A stretch of 23,283 nucleotides of DNA from Coptodactyla brooksi (lineage: Eukaryota > Arthropoda > Insecta > Coleoptera > Scarabaeidae): assembly GCA_033557675.1 (NCBI GenBank), contig JAWQRM010000391.1, positions 1 through 23,283 on the forward strand, in the 5' to 3' direction. Positions 18,351 through 23,283 of the stretch are shown here, piece after piece (position 1 is the first letter of the stretch; each line of letters starts with the position of its first letter). Both the position numbers and the translations under genes were made by a program. The notes beneath the pieces are model-generated. The model was not told the origin of the DNA and did no database searches. It was given only the letters and a program-made list of their open reading frames with translations.

Positions 18351-19381
18351 GTCTACTTCGGCGAGCGAGATCATCAAGACGGTGTGAATGAGGAATCTAA
18401 GACGATACTCACGAAAAATGCAGCAGCGATAGAACAGTCACAGTTAAAAACAATTTGTTACTATTAACATTGAATTGAGAACCATTTTTTCGAAAGCGAA
18501 AATGGTGCTTATTTTACCGTGCATTGGAACTCCAAACAGTTGCTTATATTCTTGTCCAATAAAACAAAAAAAAAATAAAAAAAACTAATTCCCAATTTTT
18601 CGCAATAATGTCAACAATATGGAAGGAGTTTTAAAATCTGGGAGTATAAAAGTATTGCCACTAATACAGACTAATTGGACACAAACAAATTATCCAGCTG
18701 AGAACTACAAAACTTTGGAGCAAGGGATCAGAAGGTTGACTGCATATATCAAAATCCCAATTCAAGTTTATTGAGCAAATATTTCTCTGGGTGGTTAGCG
18801 CCCTGATAAATGTTTGCTATTTTGTCAGTATGCGTTTCGGAATTTGCTAACAATCACGTGAAAATAGCAAATTCCGAAACGTGTTCAGACAAAATACCAC
18901 ATGTTCATTTAACTGGACGACAAAATCAAACAATGTATCCAAAAGTAATCAATTTCTATAAATAAATAGAAATAAAGTAGAATGCTAACTATAAGAATGC
19001 CGAAGGAAGTACGGAAGCTAGGGAAAACAAAAAAGAAATCAAAAGGCATTCATAGAATGGAATGGAAGAAAAATAAAAGAAATACTGTGAAAAATAAAGA
19101 GAACCAATGTTAAATAACAAAGGCCAACAAAAAAAATATTTGTAAAAACTTTTTAAACCAATACATCTAAATCTTATGTATTTTTGGGCGCTGAAAGTGC
19201 ATCTGATATCAGCTTTTTTTGTATCACCCACAGTTCGCCCACAATATGACATCGATTATATTTCAGTTGACACATAAAAAATAAAAACTCAAACCGTACT
19301 TTTATTTGATTAGGTTACCATTTTTACTAATGATAACATATTTTACTTCAATACGAATATTTTAAGTACTTATCGTTTGTA
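18351..19381. other. No recognised gene; hairpin at 18818-18896
   Basis: The region contains A-rich runs (18566-18585) and the hairpin listed separately. An 87-codon minus-strand frame at 18989-19252 is low-complexity (Phe, Ser, Leu from A-rich DNA) and is treated as chance. Confidence 0.45.
18818..18896. repeat. 79-bp hairpin, 31-bp arms, 17-base loop
   Basis: The arm at 18818-18848 (TATTTTGTCAGTATGCGTTT, then CGGAATTTGCT) pairs with 18866-18896; 27 of 31 positions are complementary. The four mismatches cluster at AGTATG versus GAACAC. The loop contains CACGTG. Size and pairing resemble a microRNA precursor or a foldback miniature transposon end; no TA duplication was seen at the borders. 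Confidence 0.85.
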
Positions 19382-20812
19382 TTTCCTTTCCCTTTTCTCT
19401 GTGAAGCTTCTTGTATGCTATTTCTCCGATGTGATGGATTTTGTTGTCCTTGCTGTCCTTGGTAGCATTTCTCCATCTCCTTTATGTCCTGATGGAAAAG
19501 TGGTCTTTAAGGCTCATCAGACAACCCAGATTTTTGAAGTTGTCTATCACATTAGCTACGATAATTTTATAGTTAGGGTCTTCCACATTGCCCAAAAAGT
19601 TAGTCACGACTGCTGTAAATAATATCCATGCCTCCTTTTCCTTTGTAATCATCTCTGCTTCAAAATTGGAATCGAACATTATTTTACGAATATCAGGTCT
19701 AACGAAAACCCCTTCTTTTAGTTTGGTTTCTGATAAATGAGGAAATCTTTTACACAAATATTTAAAACATTCGCCATCTTTAGGCAAGGCTTTTACTAAT
19801 TGTTTCATTAAGCCTAACTTGATGTATAGTGGTGGTAGAAGAATTTTTTTTGGGTCTACTAAAGTTTTATGTTTTTCTTACGGGACATTGTTTTTGGGAC
19901 CAATGTTGATTCCTTGCTCTGCTGTCCCACTCACATATAAAACATGCAAACTTTGCAAATTCTTTTTGTTAACCAAAGATCATGGAGATATCTTTTAAAT
20001 CTCCACATAGCATCCAATCGTGAGCTGGATAGTTAATTCTCTGTAAAATCATGTTAAGATTTTCTTAAGTTTCCTTCATATGGACTGAATGTGCAACAGG
20101 CAGTGAAACATAAGTATTTCCGTCGTGGAACAGAGCACCTTTTAAACTAGTTTTTGATAAGTGTATAGAAAAAAATTCGTTCATTAGACGACCAATATCA
20201 AGGCAGTAAACCAAATCCTCTTCCTGCTTGAAAAATTGAATAAACTGTTGATTTCTTGTCCTATAATGGTAAATAGATGTTCCAGATTCCAATACATGTT
20301 TTCCTTTCAGCCTAAAATCAAGCAATTCTGATTTTTCCGTAGTCAAACTGTGATTTTAAATTTTCTGGAGAATATTGAAATTCATCATCACCCTGTTGAC
20401 TTTCATTAAATTCGGGACTTTACTGTAAAACGTCAACAATAGACTGAAGTGGCTCTCAGTCTAGCCTATTTTGTCTCTTTCTTATTTTTGGAGTTATATC
20501 CAGAAACATTGACGCTGTAAAAATAATAATTATTTGAATGATTTTTTGCTCTCTCCATACCATAGGTACTACAAATCTAAAAGCTTTCTTTTCTTTCTTA
20601 TACCATTTCTTAAAATCGTCGACACAAACATAACATACTTCATAAGGAGCCCAACATTTCTCTTGATTACCAATTAACTACACCGAAATATGCAAAGTAT
20701 ATTTTTTTACAAAGTCAGTAATGTTCCTTTGATATTTTTAAACCACAAACTCACCACACATATAACAAAACGTGTTAGGAGAGTTTTTACAATCACGATT
20801 AGCCCTACTTAG
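19382..20812 (-). pseudogene. Uncharacterised multicopy arthropod protein family, near full-length pseudogene, copy 1
   Basis: An intronless minus-strand relic can be followed end to end. NTFCYMCGEF and QRNITDFVKK (about 20700-20776) resemble a cysteine-rich N-terminal domain, followed by CWAPYEVCYVCVDDFKKW and VPMVWRE, then SVNVSGYNSKNKK (about 20470-20525). The frame at 20065-20346 carries KSELLDFRLKGKHVLESGTS, FFKQEEDLVYCLDIGRLM and LPVAHSVHMKET. Then NYPAHDWMLCGDLK, FACFICEWDSRARNQHW and ILLPPLYIKLGLMKQLVKAL. The frame at 19482-19808 holds KEGVFVRPDIRKIM and VVTNFLGN. FHQDIKEMEKCYQG (about 19455-19495) ends it. I know this arrangement from many unnamed, high-copy insect and cnidarian proteins; no enzyme function is established to my knowledge. 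Several frameshifts and stops, and a deletion fusing 'MSLK' to 'FHQDI', make it dead. Confidence 0.82.
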
Positions 20813-20833
20813 ACTATGCTATTTATCAGAACT

Positions 20834-20905
20834 GCCAACCTAGTAACATTTGATTTTACTACCAACCTTATAACATTCTTATCTTATTGCCAACCTAATA
20901 ACGTT
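20834..20905. repeat. Three-copy 27-28-bp minisatellite
   Basis: GCCAACCTAGTAACATTTGA (20834), ACCAACCTTATAACATTCTT (20861) and GCCAACCTAATAACGTTTGA (20889) are spaced 27 and 28 bases apart. The copies are imperfect. They lie just upstream (coding sense) of the 19382-20812 pseudogene. Confidence 0.75.
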
Positions 20906-21972
20906 TGAATGGTAAAAAATAAACTTCACATTTTGAATATTAAAATGTGAACAATTGTTGGAATTTTTTTAATATTCTTTAATATTAGAAAACATAGCAA
21001 TTCGGTAAAATTATTAAAAAAGCTGTTTCATCGTTGGCTTGTGTAATGAAATAAAGTTTCAAAGAGAACTTGAAACGTATAAGGTATTTTGTTTAAGAAA
21101 AATCAAATATTTTCTACAATAAACTGTTTTATACTATAGTTTTAAAGCTGTATTAGACATCAAGGGGCATTACTATATTGGGTCGTCTTATTTTTGCTTA
21201 CGTATGTTTGTATTTGGTGGTCATATTCCTCTTAATTGACACAGAACATAAATTACGATAAAATTGAATAAAAAGGAATGATACTATACCACATAGAGGC
21301 ACAAATATTCTTAAAGGTAATTGTCATAATTTTATTGTGAAATTATTGAAACTAATGGAATTAGTAAAACTAAATCTCAGTTCTTTAGAACATTGAATAG
21401 AATACGAACGTTTATTTTGTTGATTTCAGGTCCAAAACTAGTTTACAATTATGATGTAGAAGAGCACAGATGTTGATTAATTTATAATCTCTGTTTGTGT
21501 ATCCTGGATACTATTGTCACCAGGGCATGTTAGCTGAGACATAAATCACATTATCATGTCAGCTGGTGTACGCATTGTGATGGTCAACCATGAAAATTTA
21601 AGTCGACTAATAATAGACACATGTTTTCGTAGTTCTGTTCAAAATATAAGTGACATTATCCTAAAAACCTAGATTTCGAAGGCAGCTATATTCTCTCGAT
21701 GAAATAGATTGCGAATCCAAGTTTCTGCGACGCAGGCAGCAATTGGAAAACTAAGCTAGCCGCTAATTTAAGTTTGGTACTTCGCAAATGAGGATTGGGA
21801 ACTTCCTGCAATCGCGAATATGATTTTTAGGTCAGCCCCCGATTTTCCGTTACTGGTTATGCTAAGCCAAACTTCACGCAACCGATAAGGGTTTCGAAAT
21901 CCCCTATGTTATTATATTTTTCATTTATTTTTTCAAACCGTGCCATATTTGTGTATTCTTTTGGCTATATTA
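20906..21972. other. No recognised gene
   Basis: The first 300 bases are strongly AT-rich; 21400-21900 is more balanced and could be unique. No frame above about 60 codons and no known motif was found. A loose repeat of CATGT(T/C)AGCTG occurs at 21525 and 21556. Confidence 0.45.
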
Positions 21973-22049
21973 TATTAGATTGTTAGGAAAGTAATTTCGT
22001 CTTTTTCTAATTCTTCTTTTACTTCTTTTTGTGTCTCATGAAATGTGAA

Positions 22050-22545
22050 GAATCAAAAACAGCATTTTTGGCACACTTTACTTTTTTTATTATAAACTAC
22101 GCCGTTTAAGCGAGAAAAGAATTAGTCAATGTGCATAGACAAGATGCATTAACAGAATGCCAGTGCCAAAACTAGTGTGCAATTTTTTGCAAAAATTTGC
22201 AAAATTTTTTGGAAGCTCTTTTCAAAATTTTTGGGAGAATACCACAATCAATTCTAAAGTGTACTGTCATCAACTGGACAAATTGCATGATTTTTTGCAA
22301 ACTGGCTTGCAAAATTTTTTGCCAAGGTATGCAAATTGTTTTGCAAGTTTTCAAAATTTTTAAGAGCTCAATTGCTTGTTGCAAAGCTCAATTGCAAAAC
22401 ATTTACTTCAAATGAAGCCGTCAAAAATGACTTAAATCCGTTTTTTGCCAGTAAGGATCAGAAGTTTTATGAGTGTGGAGTCATGCTGCTGTCAGAAAGA
22501 TGGCAAAAGGTGTTGGACCAAAGTGGAGAATATGTAATTACATAA
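22050..22545 (+). pseudogene. mariner transposase, internally deleted copy 2
   Basis: In order on the plus strand: HFWHTLLF (about 22058-22082); ARKELVNVHRQDALTECQCQ (about 22110-22170), the DNA-binding N-terminus. Then a low-complexity stretch, and TTINSKVYCHQLDKLHDFLQ (about 22230-22290), which is the 'Q-INS-VYC-QLD-L' block lying between the first and second catalytic Asp. After another low-complexity stretch, EAVKNDLNPFFASKDQKFYE (from 22414) and LSERWQKVLDQSGEYVIT end at TAA (22543-22545). The C-terminal 45 or so codons are uninterrupted. All three catalytic aspartates are missing. The element cannot move by itself but keeps ends that a relative's transposase might recognise. Confidence 0.88.
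22176..22402. repeat. TTGCAAAATTTTT-rich low-complexity block inside mariner
   Basis: Variants of TTTTTTGCAAA / TTGCAAAATTTTTTG recur about ten times on both sides of the 'TTINSKVYC' segment, including GCTCAATTGC twice near 22367 and 22386. The block replaces most of the normal mariner coding sequence while keeping an island of transposase between. Both strands are open here because of the composition, so the overlapping frames in it are not genes. Confidence 0.7.
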
Positions 22546-22596
22546 AATATTTATACTCTCTAAGAAAAATGCTTTTCATTTTTTCGAACAACCTAA

Positions 22597-22794
22597 TATG
22601 TTTCTCCTTTTTCTCCGAAAAGTATTGTATATCAGTCATTTAAATCGTGATATATTTATATGTCACGAGTTATAAATATTATAAATATTTATATATTTAT
22701 AATATTTTTTTTATGTCAACTTCATATAGAAACTAAGGCCATAGTTCACCACATTACTTAATCTTTTTTATGATTTCAGGTGTTAAAGAATTTA
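22597..22794. other. AT-palindromic spacer
   Basis: ATAAATATTATAAATATTTA (from about 22672) and nearby runs form overlapping AT palindromes at 22650-22710. No gene. Confidence 0.5.
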
Positions 22795-23001
22795 TTATCG
22801 GTGTGTAAAAATTAATATCGAAAATGCGAAAACATTCTTGGGCACTTTTACTTTTAATTGCGTTAATTTTGCTCCATTTAGCTTAGTTATGACTTCATCG
22901 TTGTTATGGATACAATGTAATGCTTTTTTCTGAATATAGTATATGTTTTTGACTCTCCTTGAAGATCTGGTGGGAATGCTACATAATAAAATACCTTCCA
23001 C
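22795..23001 (-). pseudogene. Possible non-LTR retroelement ORF2 C-terminal fragment
   Basis: A 68-codon minus-strand frame contains SSRRVKNIYYIQKKALHCIH. Jockey/CR1-type reverse transcriptases have, after the RT domain, 'WG-S----(I/V)F-IQKKA(I/L)R-I'; spacing and residues fit, with the usual Trp-Gly replaced. The following KLTQLKVKVPKNVFAFSILI loosely parallels the next conserved block (KIL-LPSLYI-E-LLF). No RT catalytic motif lies in the window upstream of it, so it would be a 5'-truncated or broken copy. The call depends mainly on one motif. Confidence 0.42.
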
Positions 23002-23159
23002 GGTCCTATATTAAGTTCTGCAGTATTAGCTGATGGAAGAACAAGCACAAGCATGAAATAAAATTGTTTCAGGACCTGAAATATATTTCTAAAGCGACAA
23101 CTAGTTTTCTACTTAACTTTTAATCTTAATTATGCCGTCATCGATGCTCTAAATATTAC
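23002..23159. other. Short spacer, no recognised gene
   Basis: No motif was recognised; AT-rich with one GATCTGGTGGG-like stretch belonging to the preceding frame. Confidence 0.4.
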
Positions 23160-23283
23160 GAGGGTTGCCTTTTATGTTTCGGGATTTGGCAACCCTGGTG
23201 TTGCAATCTGGCAACTGACAGCTCTATCGTAAAGTTAGACGTTTTTGAGGTTATACTTACTCAGAACGTTTTGACATACGAGC
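23160..23283 (+). mobile_element. Probable end of a Tc1/mariner-superfamily element, cut by window edge
   Basis: The sequence from ACGAGGGTTGCCTTTTATGT onward (23158-), with GGGATTTGGCAACCCTGGTG, has the look of the terminal region of insect Tc1/mariner-type elements as I remember them. GGGTTGCC (23162-23169) and GGCAACCC (23188-23195) form a subterminal stem. Transposase coding would lie beyond 23283, so this cannot be confirmed here. Confidence 0.4.

Larger units (their letters stand above)
21975..22596 (+). mobile_element. mariner element, internally deleted, with inverted ends and TA duplication
   Basis: The left end TTAGATTGTTAGGAAAGTAA (21975) and the reverse complement of the right end, TTAGGTTGTTCGAAAAAATG (to 22596), match at 13 of the first 16 positions. 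TA dinucleotides flank both ends (21973-21974 and 22597-22598), as expected for mariner target duplication. The total is 622 bases against about 1.3 kb for complete mariners. Transposase residues inside are in the right order and orientation. An internal low-complexity block replaces or invades the middle. Confidence 0.85.

Noticed and set aside
18989..19252. 87-codon Phe/Ser/Leu-rich minus-strand frame
   Set aside because: Arises from A-rich plus-strand sequence; low complexity and no motif.
22157..22415. Overlapping frames on both strands in the low-complexity block
   Set aside because: Open because of TTGCAAAATTTTT composition; only the short TTINSKVYC island is real mariner sequence.

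Overview
The window looks like eukaryotic, almost certainly arthropod (probably insect), nuclear DNA. It is AT-rich, has no bacterial-style gene packing and no ribosome-binding-site-led ORFs, and is crowded with decayed copies of element families typical of insect genomes: Penelope-like retroelements, mariner transposons, another Tc1/mariner-type transposase, a non-LTR tail, a tRNA-derived head and repeats carrying the TATACAGGGTGTT motif. No intact host gene was recognised. Nearly everything identified is a pseudogene, and family calls come from residue patterns read by eye, not from a database search.

Layout. 1-1.2 kb: AT-rich DNA, then a dispersed repeat (592-985) with a second partial copy at 1100-1205; the same repeat returns at 11.16-11.55 kb. 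1.27-2.45 kb: minus-strand Penelope-like reverse transcriptase remnant with a YVDD box. 2.66-2.81 kb: long inverted repeat. 4.3-6.2 kb: second Penelope-like remnant (C-terminal half plus remains of the GIY-YIG-type endonuclease), lying between two direct repeats of about 320 bp that look like the element's pseudo-LTRs. 6.39-8.0 kb: four tandem copies of a unit of up to 454 bp that I cannot assign; all four keep one lysine/arginine-rich reading frame open through a shared stretch. 8.0-9.7 kb: apparently unique DNA. 9.74-9.79 kb: tRNA-like A-box segment.

10.13-10.59 and 19.38-20.81 kb: two minus-strand pseudogene copies of an uncharacterised, multicopy arthropod protein family that behaves like a mobile-element gene. 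14.85-14.96 kb: C-terminus of a Tc1/mariner-type transposase, followed by direct repeats and a perfect palindrome. 16.5-17.1 kb: first mariner remnant. 18.18-18.35 kb: possible third Penelope-like scrap. 18.82-18.90 kb: 79-bp hairpin. 21.975-22.596 kb: second mariner, internally deleted but with both inverted ends and TA target duplications visible. 22.8-23.0 kb: possible non-LTR retroelement tail. 23.16 kb to the end: probable end of another DNA transposon, cut by the window edge.

There is no operon or pathway here; the 'genes' are independent insertions. The parts least explained by known families are the tandem array with its conserved basic frame, and the neighbouring plus-strand two-exon-like reading frame inside the pseudo-LTR-like repeat.
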